Part shown: positions 26,208-34,735 of the stretch, piece by piece
How the letters are laid out: every line of letters starts with the position of its first letter
How positions within the stretch are numbered: position 1 is the stretch's first letter
Notes under the pieces: model-generated
What the model was told of the DNA's origin: nothing
The model's input: the letters and a program-made list of their open reading frames with translations, nothing else
Databases searched by the model: none
NCBI GenBank assembly: GCA_013214965.1
Contig: JABSRU010000030.1
Location: 1-55,739, forward strand
Direction: 5' to 3'
Length of the DNA: 55,739 bases
Source: Gammaproteobacteria bacterium
Lineage (GTDB): Bacteria; Pseudomonadota; Gammaproteobacteria; Enterobacterales; Psychrobiaceae
Position numbers and translations under genes: made by a program

Positions 26208-26858
26208 TTAGGACGCTGGCCAATATTGGCGAATATCTGAAATAGGTCGATATAAGCACAGTATGACATCTGTTTCGCCATCTTGATAGACCTCAGCCTC
26301 AATCCCTTGTTTTTCATCATCAGTTAGCGCGCTGTAACGTTCAAAGGATTCGCCTTGATCGCTTCCTTCAAATTCACTAATTTGTTCCGTACGATAATCT
26401 TTTTGATGAAAGTAACCAACAGCGGCAAATTCACTTTGACGATATTGTTGACCAAGCCATTGTCCAAACTCATTCGATGGTTGCTTGACATCGATAATCG
26501 CATTGCCGGATTCATCAAAGAGCTGACCAAACTGTTCGATATCGAAAATATTTTCAACTTGCTCTCGTGTCACCTTGATTGAAAACACCAGTGACTGAGC
26601 ATCATCATCGTCGATTGACAAGAAGATAAGTTGATCATCGTTACCGCGCAACACCCACTCACATGATTTACTAAACTCATACTCATAGGTGTTAACCTGC
26701 GTAACTTCAAGGGATTGTCCTTTCAGTTGGCTTGGCAGGGCGAAGCTGTCATCAAGGGTGATGATATCGCCCTTGATTAGCTTGCTTGGGTGGTCCAGTT
26801 GACGTTCTGGCTGGCTATCTTTAGTTGATTTACCAAATAACTTAGCGAGAAACCCCAT
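26208..26858 (-). CDS. yjfK: YjfK family protein (DUF2491)
   Basis: 216 residues, matching E. coli YjfK in size. It starts MGFLAKLFGKS, like a membrane-surface amphipathic helix, followed by a mainly beta domain (LIKGDIITLDDSFALPSQLKG; SCEWVLRGNDDQLIFLSIDD) and an acidic C-terminal domain ending in LCLYRPISDIRQYWPA. The yjfI-yjfJ-yjfK order is that of the E. coli yjf operon. No enzymatic motif is visible; it is thought of as a partner of the PspA-like YjfJ. Start is 3 bp after the yjfJ stop, so translational coupling is likely. Confidence 0.78.
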   Translation of the reverse strand: MGFLAKLFGKSTKDSQPERQLDHPSKLIKGDIITLDDSFALPSQLKGQSLEVTQVNTYEYEFSKSCEWVLRGNDDQLIFLSIDDDDAQSLVFSIKVTREQVENIFDIEQFGQLFDESGNAIIDVKQPSNEFGQWLGQQYRQSEFAAVGYFHQKDYRTEQISEFEGSDQGESFERYSALTDDEKQGIEAEVYQDGETDVILCLYRPISDIRQYWPAS

Positions 26859-26861
26859 GAC

Positions 26862-27551
26862 TTACCCTTGCTTTGCTTTTAAACGTTCCAGTACCGAATT
26901 GGCACTCGCCTGTTGTTCACCGATGCCGGCTTGAGCTAATTTGTCCTTTAATGACTTGTCGCTGCCTTCAGCCTCTAATGCGTCAGCGGCTTTCATTCGG
27001 TCATCAAAATTTTGTTGCTTAGCTTTAATGCGCTCGAGAGACTCTTTAGCGTTTAGCAACTTAGAGTTACTATTACTAAAATTAGTGGTAATCGCTGCGG
27101 TTGCTTTTTGAACACTTTCAGTGGTCTTTACCATACTCAATTGGCGTTGGTAGTCTGCTAGCTGGCGCTCAGTGGTTTTGACTAATTCTTTTAAGCGTTG
27201 AGCACTGGTGTTATAGCTTTCATTCGCTTGTTGTTGCTCATTAAGCTCGACTTCTAATCCTGCTATTTTCTCAGCAACTTCTAAAGCTAAGGCTTCATTA
27301 CCTTGGCTCAATGCCTGAGTAACATAACCTTCATGCTCGGTAACACTACGTTGCACGCGAGTGACTTCCCGCTCTGCTTGCATTTGCTTGGCCATGATAT
27401 CGGTTAAGTCACGTTTTGCTTTCGTTAAGTGGTTTTCGGCATCACGAATTTCTTGAGCGAAAATACGGGTCGCATTAGCATCAACAATAGCTTCACCAGC
27501 TTCTGTTGCGCCACCACGTAATGCAGTAATAATTTTTCTAAATATACTCAT
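26862..27551 (-). CDS. yjfJ: PspA/IM30-family protein (YjfJ)
   Basis: 229 residues, almost all helical and charged: MSIFRKIITALRGGATEAGEAIVDANATRIFAQEIRDAE, then long coiled-coil helices (ALALEVAEKIAGLEVELNEQ; RLKELVKTTERQLADYQRQL). This is the ESCRT-III-like PspA/Vipp1 architecture, with an N-terminal amphipathic helix for membrane binding. Family members polymerise on damaged inner membrane and preserve the proton gradient. The usual pspF/pspBC genes are absent; the neighbours are YjfI, YjfK, a DUF350 protein and a spermidine-synthase-like enzyme, so it belongs to the second PspA type. Confidence 0.88.
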   Translation of the reverse strand: MSIFRKIITALRGGATEAGEAIVDANATRIFAQEIRDAENHLTKAKRDLTDIMAKQMQAEREVTRVQRSVTEHEGYVTQALSQGNEALALEVAEKIAGLEVELNEQQQANESYNTSAQRLKELVKTTERQLADYQRQLSMVKTTESVQKATAAITTNFSNSNSKLLNAKESLERIKAKQQNFDDRMKAADALEAEGSDKSLKDKLAQAGIGEQQASANSVLERLKAKQG

Positions 27552-27563
27552 AATAGTTCTCCG

Positions 27564-27977
27564 TTAAATAAGGTAGTCGGTCATTTCGTTGATGACTTCA
27601 AGCGAATTGTCACTTAAGACGGCTAATTCATGTTCAACATCTGATAATGAAGAACCGACCGATAATGCGCCGAAAATGACGTATTTATTGTCAATTTTTG
27701 AAAATGAAGATAAAGGCATTGGAATATTCATTTCAACCATGGCTTCTAACATTTCGCTGCGGCTCGATTGTTTGACTTCGTCTTCACCCCAAAGGTAAGC
27801 GATACATAGAATTTGGTCTTCAGTCACCGAGACAAAAATGGGTAATTCTTCTCGGTCAATAATGGTGACTTGTAACACATCAACTTCACCAGCGATTGGT
27901 AGGCAATCAAAGGTAAAACCGGTGTGACTGATGTCTGCTAATTCGTTTAAATAATTTGCAATAGTGTGAATATTCAT
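27564..27977 (-). CDS. yjfI: YjfI family protein (DUF2170)
   Basis: 137 residues from ATG 27977. An upstream in-frame ATG (28031) lies inside a palindrome and lacks an SD, while AAAGGA stands correctly before 27977, so the shorter form is preferred. The sequence MNIHTIANYLNELADISHTGFTFDCLPIAGEVDVLQVTI and ILCIAYLWGEDEVKQSSR fits DUF2170, resembling the CesT/secretion-chaperone-like alpha/beta fold. First gene of the promoter-proximal yjfI-yjfJ-yjfK-RHH-channel group. Role unknown; probably assists YjfJ. Confidence 0.78.
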   Translation of the reverse strand: MNIHTIANYLNELADISHTGFTFDCLPIAGEVDVLQVTIIDREELPIFVSVTEDQILCIAYLWGEDEVKQSSRSEMLEAMVEMNIPMPLSSFSKIDNKYVIFGALSVGSSLSDVEHELAVLSDNSLEVINEMTDYLI

Positions 27978-27990
27978 TCGATGTCCTTTT

Positions 27991-28003
27991 GACATATTAT
28001 GTC
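27991..28003. promoter_or_regulatory. Palindromic operator candidate, copy 1
   Basis: GACATA-T-TATGTC, perfect 6-bp arms around one base. It stands just upstream of the yjfI SD, beyond the predicted transcription start. With its flanks (TGACATATTATGTCT) it is identical to the copy at 31811-31825. Confidence 0.7.
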
Positions 28004-28012
28004 TGAGTGATG

Positions 28013-28041
28013 AATTTAAAACATTTGACATATTATGTCAA
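28013..28041 (-). promoter_or_regulatory. Predicted sigma-70 promoter for yjfI operon
   Basis: On the minus strand, TTGACA (28041-28036) is followed after 17 nt by TAAATT (28018-28013). The -35 lies inside the long palindrome and copy 1 lies downstream of +1, a layout that suits repression by a dimeric regulator. Confidence 0.55.
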
Positions 28042-28048
28042 ATGTTTT
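28018..28048. promoter_or_regulatory. Palindromic operator candidate, copy 2 (31-bp perfect palindrome)
   Basis: Arms AAAACATTTGACATA (28018-28032) and TATGTCAAATGTTTT (28034-28048) are perfect inverses around base 28033. The core is the same as in the other two copies. It overlaps the -35 and spacer of the likely yjfI promoter. It lacks a loop, so an operator is more likely than a terminator. Confidence 0.75.
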
Positions 28049-28076
28049 TTGTTAATTAACCTATACGGAACTCAGG

Positions 28077-29804
28077 TTAATTATTATCTTGGTACCAACT
28101 GTTATTGAGACCTTGTTGTGATTCCCACGCTTGTTGATGGTAACGATAAAGGGTGAAGCTGCCAAGTCGATTGACCTTAATTTTATCTTTATCTTGATAA
28201 AAAGTTTTTGAAAATTCAAAGCTTGCTTGGATCAAGCCTCGCGTTAGCCAAGGCTCAAACGGTTTTATTGGTTGGCTGGCTAAACGTTGCCTAGCACTAA
28301 CGCCCATCGGAGTGGCGATGGTCCAACCCCATTGACCAAAACTTGGAACATTAAAATTAAATTGTTCAACATTTTTCCAACCTGCAGCGCTAACGGTGTT
28401 GCCAATGCTAATAAAGGCATTTTTGGCGTGAAAGGGGGAAGTTGATTGAATCACCATTGCACCATCAGGACTCAGTAAGTATTTTAATTTTTGATAAAAT
28501 ACTTGAGAGTACAATTTATTAAGATCCGGATGGGACGGGTCCGGTAGATCGACAATAATGGTGTCATAAACCCGTTGCTGACTTAATAATTGGTCAATGC
28601 CATTAAAGGCATCGTTATTGATTATTTCGACCCGGTTATCATTGAGGGAATCGTGGTTTAATTTTAATATTGCGTTAGCAATGTTTGATGCGACGATTTT
28701 CTGTGGCTGCTTAAACAGCGCGATAACATCAGGGTCTAAATCCATTAATGTGACACTTTTGGGTTGCCATAACAATACCTCTCGCAGGGCTAAACCATCA
28801 CCACCACCGATAATTAAAATGTTGTCTTGGCGAGCTGAACTAGCCAGCGCAGGATACACTAAAAACTTATGGTAAATGTGTTCATCATTGGCGGAAAATT
28901 GCAGTCGACCGTTTAAATAGAGGTTATAACTGGGCATGGTTTGGTCGTTAATATGGCGCTCGGTTAAGACCACTTGGGCAAAACGGGTTTGTTGCTGATG
29001 CACCACTTTATCGAGATATAATAAGTTATTGAGCTCTTTGCTCCATTGACCACCATAACTAAAAATTGCCACGACCAGTATCGATGTCGCAATATGACCG
29101 GCGAGTAATAATTGATGATATCTAATATGCTGGCGATACCTTAACCAAAAAACAAACCCGGCCAGCAAGTTAGCACTGGCGGTAATACTGGCACTAAGGT
29201 TAATTTCAATGGATAACATTACGGTGATCCAAATCGCGGCACCAATGCCAGCACCGATATAATCTGCGCCATAAATAGTTCCGGTATTATGCACGAGATG
29301 CTGGGCATGAATATGCTCACGTACTCGGGCTATTAATGGGATCTCCATGCCAATAAAACAGCCGAGAATCGCACCAATCACATAGGGACTGTAGTGCGTA
29401 ATTTGATGTAGTGTTTTTATCAAGCCACCTTGAGGCAGTGAGTCGGGCGGAATATTAAAGGATTGGGAAATTATTTGTGGCATTAATTGCACAAAGGCGA
29501 TCATCGATGAAATGATTAAAATGGCACTACAGCCAATGATCGCAATAAATAACTCTAACCAAGCGAATCCGGTAAAAGCGCAACGAATTTTTCGCGCCAT
29601 AAATGAGCCAATACCCATGGAAACGATCATGATCCCAATCATGGTGTAAATTGCTGATTCAACTGCACCAATAACTCGGCCAGCATAGTGAGACAGTAAA
29701 TACTCGTAAATCAAGCCACAGCCAGCTAAGACCGCCATGATAGTGATTAGAATAATATCGTCGAGTAAATGAGGAGAGCGGCTAGTGCTTTTTTTTTGCA
29801 TCAA
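28077..29804 (-). CDS. Membrane-bound spermidine/spermine synthase-like aminopropyltransferase
   Basis: 575 residues. The N-terminal half has about seven TM helices (IILITIMAVLAGCGLIYEYLLS; YVIGAILGCFIGMEIPLIA; GADYIGAGIGAAIWITVML). The C-terminal half is a spermidine-synthase Rossmann domain: NLYLNGRLQFSANDEHIYHK, the SAM-pocket motif ILIIGGGDGLALREVL, LMDLDPDVI, and the catalytic-region VDLPDPSHPDLNKLYS. Soluble SpeE transfers aminopropyl from decarboxylated SAM to putrescine; membrane versions occur in PspA-linked loci and their product is not established. It follows the DUF350 gene across a 13-bp hairpin and precedes the yjfI promoter. Confidence 0.85.
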   Translation of the reverse strand: MMQKKSTSRSPHLLDDIILITIMAVLAGCGLIYEYLLSHYAGRVIGAVESAIYTMIGIMIVSMGIGSFMARKIRCAFTGFAWLELFIAIIGCSAILIISSMIAFVQLMPQIISQSFNIPPDSLPQGGLIKTLHQITHYSPYVIGAILGCFIGMEIPLIARVREHIHAQHLVHNTGTIYGADYIGAGIGAAIWITVMLSIEINLSASITASANLLAGFVFWLRYRQHIRYHQLLLAGHIATSILVVAIFSYGGQWSKELNNLLYLDKVVHQQQTRFAQVVLTERHINDQTMPSYNLYLNGRLQFSANDEHIYHKFLVYPALASSARQDNILIIGGGDGLALREVLLWQPKSVTLMDLDPDVIALFKQPQKIVASNIANAILKLNHDSLNDNRVEIINNDAFNGIDQLLSQQRVYDTIIVDLPDPSHPDLNKLYSQVFYQKLKYLLSPDGAMVIQSTSPFHAKNAFISIGNTVSAAGWKNVEQFNFNVPSFGQWGWTIATPMGVSARQRLASQPIKPFEPWLTRGLIQASFEFSKTFYQDKDKIKVNRLGSFTLYRYHQQAWESQQGLNNSWYQDNN

Positions 29805-29831
29805 GATTACACATATTAAGAAGGTAGGTAT

Positions 29832-29863
29832 CGCCTCAATTAGCCAGTCTGCTGATTGAGGCG
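29832..29863 (-). promoter_or_regulatory. Intercistronic hairpin
   Basis: A 13-bp stem with one G-U pair (29832-29844 with 29851-29863) closes a 6-nt loop between the DUF350 stop and the spermidine-synthase-like start. No T-run follows, so an attenuating or transcript-processing stem is more likely than a terminator. Confidence 0.65.
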
Positions 29864-29871
29864 GCGAAAGG

Positions 29872-30780
29872 TTAAGCCATTAAAGACATTAAAATTAGTG
29901 CGACAGCAATGCTTAACACAAACTCTAAAGTGGCAACGCCAATATTATGTTGAAAATCAACTTCCTCGGTTAAGTTAATCCGTGACAGGACGATTTTCTT
30001 AATCAGTGGTACCAGAATATACAGCAGCGTCACCATCAAACTACCGTATGTTAGCCAGCCTAATATATTGGTGACATAAGCGGTTGGTTGATAGTCCAAG
30101 AAATTACTGGCACCAGTCAGGGTAAAGCCCATCGCAATTAAAAATCCTGCATGACGAATAGCTAACGCGACCTGACCGTCAATCAATGCTTGTTGGAAAC
30201 AAGCGCCTTGATTATCCTTTCGATAAGCACGTTCCCGTAAGCGGGTAATAACCACCAGTAATGCTTGTGAAATCGCAAAACCGGACAATATGGCAATCAG
30301 GGTATTTACATTCAAGCCGTGAGCCCAAATTAGGGTTGCTCGAATTATTAACGCTGTAGTGACTAAAGCTGCGGCATCGACGATAGCAACACTCATGTTA
30401 CCTTTCTCAATTTCAGCCGCTTTATTCAAACCAGGCAGCGCCCATTTATCATGAATAATTCGTCCCGCTTTAATGAGGACTAAGCCAAGTACCCCGTAAA
30501 TACTCATGCCAATGGCTTCTTGAGTAAAAGAAACCGCCGACTCGCCGGTAATCGCACCCGTTAAGACAATGGCTAATGCCAGTAAGCTGCCAGATAGTGA
30601 AACACCAAAAGCAAAATTATCTTTGGTCGCCAGCTCTTCGGTGGTATTAACACCAGCCCATAAACCAGAGATAAAGCGCATGGCACACAGTAAGATGATT
30701 GCAATAACTAAGTCGATCACCAGAAAACCAGCCATTTCGCTATGTTGGGTAATTAATTGTTGTAATTGTTCCATTGACAT
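29872..30780 (-). CDS. Double DUF350 inner-membrane protein
   Basis: 302 residues with about eight TM helices in two similar halves. Each half shows the DUF350 pattern of a charged residue pair followed by a Gly/Ala-rich helix: TKDNFAFGVSLSGSLLALAIVLTGAI in the first and LIDGQVALAIRHAGFLIAMGFTLTGA in the second, and NMSVAIVDAAALVTTALIIRA against NIGVATLEFVLSIAVALIL. E. coli YjfL has one unit; here two are fused. Function unknown; DUF350 proteins are regular partners of PspA-like YjfJ. It begins 8 bp after the upstream lipoprotein gene. Confidence 0.82.
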   Translation of the reverse strand: MSMEQLQQLITQHSEMAGFLVIDLVIAIILLCAMRFISGLWAGVNTTEELATKDNFAFGVSLSGSLLALAIVLTGAITGESAVSFTQEAIGMSIYGVLGLVLIKAGRIIHDKWALPGLNKAAEIEKGNMSVAIVDAAALVTTALIIRATLIWAHGLNVNTLIAILSGFAISQALLVVITRLRERAYRKDNQGACFQQALIDGQVALAIRHAGFLIAMGFTLTGASNFLDYQPTAYVTNILGWLTYGSLMVTLLYILVPLIKKIVLSRINLTEEVDFQHNIGVATLEFVLSIAVALILMSLMA

Positions 30781-30788
30781 GATTCCTG

Positions 30789-31757
30789 TTATTTTCCGCG
30801 ACTAACGCCACGTGATGTGGTGCTGCGACTGTTTCTAAAGCTCGAACTATTTGAGTAACTTGAGGTTGAACGTTGCTTTCTAAATTTGTTGCTGCTACTA
30901 AAACCTGTGCCTGCTGCCGATTTAGCTTGGATACTGTTGCTTGATAATCGGCTTGCCCCAACTCTGGATTTACTGTAAGGCGTGGCGTAACGCTGACCAG
31001 TACTAAATTTCTTTTTAGTTCTGTTCCACACTTTTTGTTGCTGATTTCGTTGTTTAGGTGAGCTGTAGCGATAGCGACCATAATCATTATAGTAGCTATA
31101 TCCACGATTACGCCCCCAACGATCATAACCAATACCGCCACGGGTTAAACTCGAAAACATCGCGTACATGCCATACCATTGCCAAAATGATGTGCCATTA
31201 CTGCCAGACGACCAATTGCCATAGTTAGGGTTGCCGACTAGCTGTGAACCAGCACCAAAATCACCAGAACCATTAGCATATTGCTCTTGTGCTTGGCTAA
31301 TTGAATTAACCCGCGCTAATGAGCCCTTTGACATATCGGCCATCACATTTAACGGGTCACTTAAGGCATCATTAAATAAATTGGGCGAAAGCGCCTGATT
31401 GATATTTTCAAGTTCATCAAGCAATTGCTCTTTACTGGTGAAGTTTTCGGAGTTTGCTGTGGCACTCACTCGCTTGCTTAGGCCATTAAATAAAGCACCT
31501 TGACTAGTACCGTCTTTGGCCAATTGATTTAATAACTCCGTTAATTCAGGGCGCTGTTGAGTCAATATTTTTGCATATTGGCTTAACAGCATCGCGTTGC
31601 GGATCTGACCACGGTCAAGTTGCTGTCCTAAACTGGTTAATTTAGTTGTATTTTGTTGGCTTAATAAATTAATGCTATCTGCTATTGGATCACTACAGCC
31701 GACACCGAGTAATAAAATGAACATTAAACAAAAAATTCTTATGGGCTTACCTGCCAT
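30789..31757 (-). CDS. Lipoprotein with Ser/Arg/Tyr-rich low-complexity tail
   Basis: 322 residues with a lipobox LGVGC near residue 21. The first ~150 residues are helical (LTSLGQQLDRGQIRNAMLLSQYAKIL), the middle is Gly/Trp/Tyr-rich (NPNYGNWSSGSNGTSFWQWYG; GYDRWGRNRGYSYYNDYGRYRY), and the last ~90 residues are basic and Ser-rich (RKQRSTSSYSNSSSFRNSRS). It may bridge membrane and periplasmic polymers. It is first in the block, with AGAGG before ATG and a palindrome about 55 bp upstream. Not DUF1190-like by eye; no known family recognised. Confidence 0.75.
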   Translation of the reverse strand: MAGKPIRIFCLMFILLLGVGCSDPIADSINLLSQQNTTKLTSLGQQLDRGQIRNAMLLSQYAKILTQQRPELTELLNQLAKDGTSQGALFNGLSKRVSATANSENFTSKEQLLDELENINQALSPNLFNDALSDPLNVMADMSKGSLARVNSISQAQEQYANGSGDFGAGSQLVGNPNYGNWSSGSNGTSFWQWYGMYAMFSSLTRGGIGYDRWGRNRGYSYYNDYGRYRYSSPKQRNQQQKVWNRTKKKFSTGQRYATPYSKSRVGASRLSSNSIQAKSAAGTGFSSSNKFRKQRSTSSYSNSSSFRNSRSTTSRGVSRGK

Positions 31758-31810
31758 AAAGACCTCTTCGATGATATTGTTACAAAAATAAGATTTAGTT
31801 GTATCAGTTT

Positions 31811-31825
31811 TGACATATTATGTCT
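31811..31825. promoter_or_regulatory. Palindromic operator candidate, copy 3
   Basis: TGACATATTATGTCT in the 83-bp divergent space between the lipoprotein gene and glnE. Its 13-bp core is identical to copies 1 and 2. It overlaps the upstream in-frame ATG of glnE, supporting the later glnE start. Confidence 0.7.
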
Positions 31826-31840
31826 AATGGAAATGAAATA

Positions 31841-34735
31841 ATGAACACTCACATCATACTGAAAAATTCTATCGGCTTGCCTAACTCGCTGTTTAAGCTA
31901 GCTTGTGAACGCTATTATGAGATCTACGAGATAAATGGTCAACCATTGCAACTGCTTAGTTCACTACAGCGAGATAAGTTACTAGAAGTATTAGGGTTAA
32001 GTGATTTTGTTTTTACCCAATTATTACGTTATCCGCAATGGATAACGGATATATTCGAATCGAGTTATCTTGATAACCAGCAATTAGAATTGATGATGCC
32101 ACAACGATTAACAGCGTTAATTGATGATTGTGTTGAGGAAGCACGGTTTGATCAGGCGATAAGGCAATGTCGTAATTATTTTCAGTTAGTGATTGCATGG
32201 CGCGATTTATGCCATCTTGGTGAGGTTAAAGATTCTCTACGTCATATTGCGACGCTAGCTGAATTATTGATTATCGCCACTCGAGATTGGCACTATCAGC
32301 AATTAGCCAACACTTGGGGGGTTCCTTGTGATGAACACGGTGAGCAGCAGCCATTGTTGATTTTAGGTATGGGTAAGCTCGGTGGGCGGGAGTTAAATTT
32401 CTCATCGGATATTGATCTTATTTTTACCTTTCCTGAGCACGGTCAAACTCAAGGTGGTCGTCGAAGCACCGATAATCAACAATTTTTTGTCAAATTAGCA
32501 CAAAAATTGATTAATTCGCTCGATAAATACAGTTTTGAAGGCTTTGTTTATCGTGTTGATATGAGATTACGGCCCTTTGGTAATTCGGGTCCGCTAGTGG
32601 TGAGTTTTAATGCACTGGAAGATTATTATCAGTCACAAGGCCGTGAATGGGAACGTTATGCCATGGTTAAAGCACGAGTTTTAGGGCTCGATGGTGACTT
32701 TTCAGCACAACTTAGTCAATTATTAAGGCCGTTTGTGTTCCGGCGCTATATTGATTTTAGTGCGATTGAATCATTGCGGCAAATGAAGCAATTGATTAGC
32801 CACGAAGTTAGGCGAAGGGGTTTGGTTGATAACATTAAGCTCGGTGCTGGTGGCATTCGTGAAGTTGAATTTATTATTCAGGTCTTTCAAATGATCAGAG
32901 GAGGTCGAGAACCTTTATTACGACAACAGTCTTTGTTGGCTACCTTAAAACATTTTGAGACCTTGGCTATATTCCCCGCTGATATCTGTCATTCACTGGC
33001 CGAAAGTTATTTATACTTACGCCAAGTTGAGCATTATTTACAGCAATTCAACGATCAGCAAACTCAAACGTTACCGGACAATCCTCAAGACTGGCAACGA
33101 CTTATTTACTTGATGAATAATGATGACGAAGATGACTTTAGAGTCACGTTAAATCGTCATTTAAGTTTTATCACCAGTCAATTTTACGCGGTTATTGGTG
33201 AGGATGAATCCGAAAATGAACAAGAAAATAAAGAGTTAAACCTATTAAAATTAGTGTTTGAGTCTGATGCGGACTTTGATGGTGAATCTATTTTGTTTGA
33301 GCTCGATTGTCGTGACCCTCAACCATTATTTGAGCAGCTCCAACTCATAAAAATTGATTTAGCTAAACGCTCAATGGGACCGCGAGGACGGGAAGTTTTG
33401 TCACGGTTAATGCCTAAAATATTACTGGCTATTATCGCAAGGCCGCAAGCAGGTATATTACTGGCAAGGCTCGGTGGGCTATTGAGTAAAATAGCGACGC
33501 GAACAGCTTATATTGAGCTTCTGGAAGAAAACCCCGGCGCGCTAACCCAGCTGATTAAATTGTGTGATGCCAGTAGCTGGATCAGCGATAAATTGACTCA
33601 TTTTCCGATGTTACTCGATGAATTACTCGACCCTGAATTATTATATAATCCAACATCGTTACTGGAGTATGAGGCGGAACTTCATCAATATTTGTTACGG
33701 ATCCCTGTTGATGATATGGAACAAATGATGGAGGCTGTACGTCAATACAAGCAGTCGCAACAACTGCGGATTGCGGCCGCTGATATTACCGGTGTGTTAC
33801 CGCTGATGGCGGTCAGCGATCATTTAACGGCTCTGGCACAAGCCATTGTTAAACAAACTATTGAGATGGCTTGGCAGCAAATGGTGGCCCGATATGGTCA
33901 GCCAGTCCATTTAGGAGAAGATAAAGGATTTGCCGCCATTGGTTATGGCAAGTTGGGTGGGATGGAATTGGGTTATAGCTCCGATCTTGATATGGTGTTT
34001 GTTCATTGTGCTAAGCCTAATACAGTGACTGACGGTGATAAGTCGATAGCCAGTAATCATTTCTATTTAAAATTAGCGCAACGGATCCTCCATTTATTTA
34101 TTACTCGCACTAATACTGGCATTTTATATGAAGCGGATATGCGTTTACGGCCCTCGGGTAATTCTGGATTGATGGTTTCCGATATTGAGACTTTTATTGA
34201 GTACCAGTATCAAGAAGCTTGGATTTGGGAGCATCAAGCGCTAATTAGGGCGAGAGTTGTCGTCGGTGATCAATACTTAAGTCATAAATTTGATGCTGCT
34301 CGGTTTAACATTATTACTCAAACGAGAGACTTATCATCACTACAACAAGAAGTGGTGAAAATGCGTGAAAAAATGCGTGAGCATTTAGGGTCTAAAAATT
34401 TAACTCAGTTCGACTTAAAGCAAGACACCGGTGGGATTGCTGACATTGAGTTTCTCGCCCAATATTTAGTGTTAGGCTACGCACAGCAGTATCCAGCGTT
34501 GGCTAAAATCTCAGATAATGTCCGAATTTTTGAAACACTATCAAGTTGTGGAATGTTAGATGATGATACTGCTGCTGCATTAAATGATGCCTATTGTTGC
34601 TACCGCGATAAAGGACATCGCTTGGCGCTACAGCAGCAGAAAAATACCGTAGCAAGTGACGAATTTCATCAAGAGAAACAACTGGTCACTAAGCAATGGC
34701 GGTATTGGTTACTTAGTCCTCCAAGTGGAGTTTAA
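31841..34735 (+). CDS. glnE: Glutamine synthetase adenylyltransferase/deadenylase
   Basis: Bifunctional enzyme that adds AMP to and removes it from glutamine synthetase in response to PII. 964 residues from ATG 31841, close to E. coli GlnE. Two nucleotidyltransferase domains are clear: LILGMGKLGGRELNFSSDIDLIF in the first (deadenylase) and AIGYGKLGGMELGYSSDLDMVF in the second (adenylylase), each with the GxSD(I/L)DxxF metal Asp pair, followed by RVDMRLRPFGNSG and EADMRLRPSGNSG. An upstream ATG at 31820 sits in a palindrome and lacks an SD. Its stop overlaps the stop of the convergent His-rich gene by 3 bp. Confidence 0.95.
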   Translation: MNTHIILKNSIGLPNSLFKLACERYYEIYEINGQPLQLLSSLQRDKLLEVLGLSDFVFTQLLRYPQWITDIFESSYLDNQQLELMMPQRLTALIDDCVEEARFDQAIRQCRNYFQLVIAWRDLCHLGEVKDSLRHIATLAELLIIATRDWHYQQLANTWGVPCDEHGEQQPLLILGMGKLGGRELNFSSDIDLIFTFPEHGQTQGGRRSTDNQQFFVKLAQKLINSLDKYSFEGFVYRVDMRLRPFGNSGPLVVSFNALEDYYQSQGREWERYAMVKARVLGLDGDFSAQLSQLLRPFVFRRYIDFSAIESLRQMKQLISHEVRRRGLVDNIKLGAGGIREVEFIIQVFQMIRGGREPLLRQQSLLATLKHFETLAIFPADICHSLAESYLYLRQVEHYLQQFNDQQTQTLPDNPQDWQRLIYLMNNDDEDDFRVTLNRHLSFITSQFYAVIGEDESENEQENKELNLLKLVFESDADFDGESILFELDCRDPQPLFEQLQLIKIDLAKRSMGPRGREVLSRLMPKILLAIIARPQAGILLARLGGLLSKIATRTAYIELLEENPGALTQLIKLCDASSWISDKLTHFPMLLDELLDPELLYNPTSLLEYEAELHQYLLRIPVDDMEQMMEAVRQYKQSQQLRIAAADITGVLPLMAVSDHLTALAQAIVKQTIEMAWQQMVARYGQPVHLGEDKGFAAIGYGKLGGMELGYSSDLDMVFVHCAKPNTVTDGDKSIASNHFYLKLAQRILHLFITRTNTGILYEADMRLRPSGNSGLMVSDIETFIEYQYQEAWIWEHQALIRARVVVGDQYLSHKFDAARFNIITQTRDLSSLQQEVVKMREKMREHLGSKNLTQFDLKQDTGGIADIEFLAQYLVLGYAQQYPALAKISDNVRIFETLSSCGMLDDDTAAALNDAYCCYRDKGHRLALQQQKNTVASDEFHQEKQLVTKQWRYWLLSPPSGV

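Noticed and set aside
28018-28048. Reading the 31-bp palindrome as a terminator
   Set aside because: It has a T-run but no loop, is A+T-rich, lies upstream of yjfI and shares its core with two other sites at promoters; an operator fits better.
30740-31141. ORF overlapping the lipoprotein tail on the same strand
   Set aside because: It is an alternative frame of the Ser/Arg-rich coding region and has no own SD or family match.
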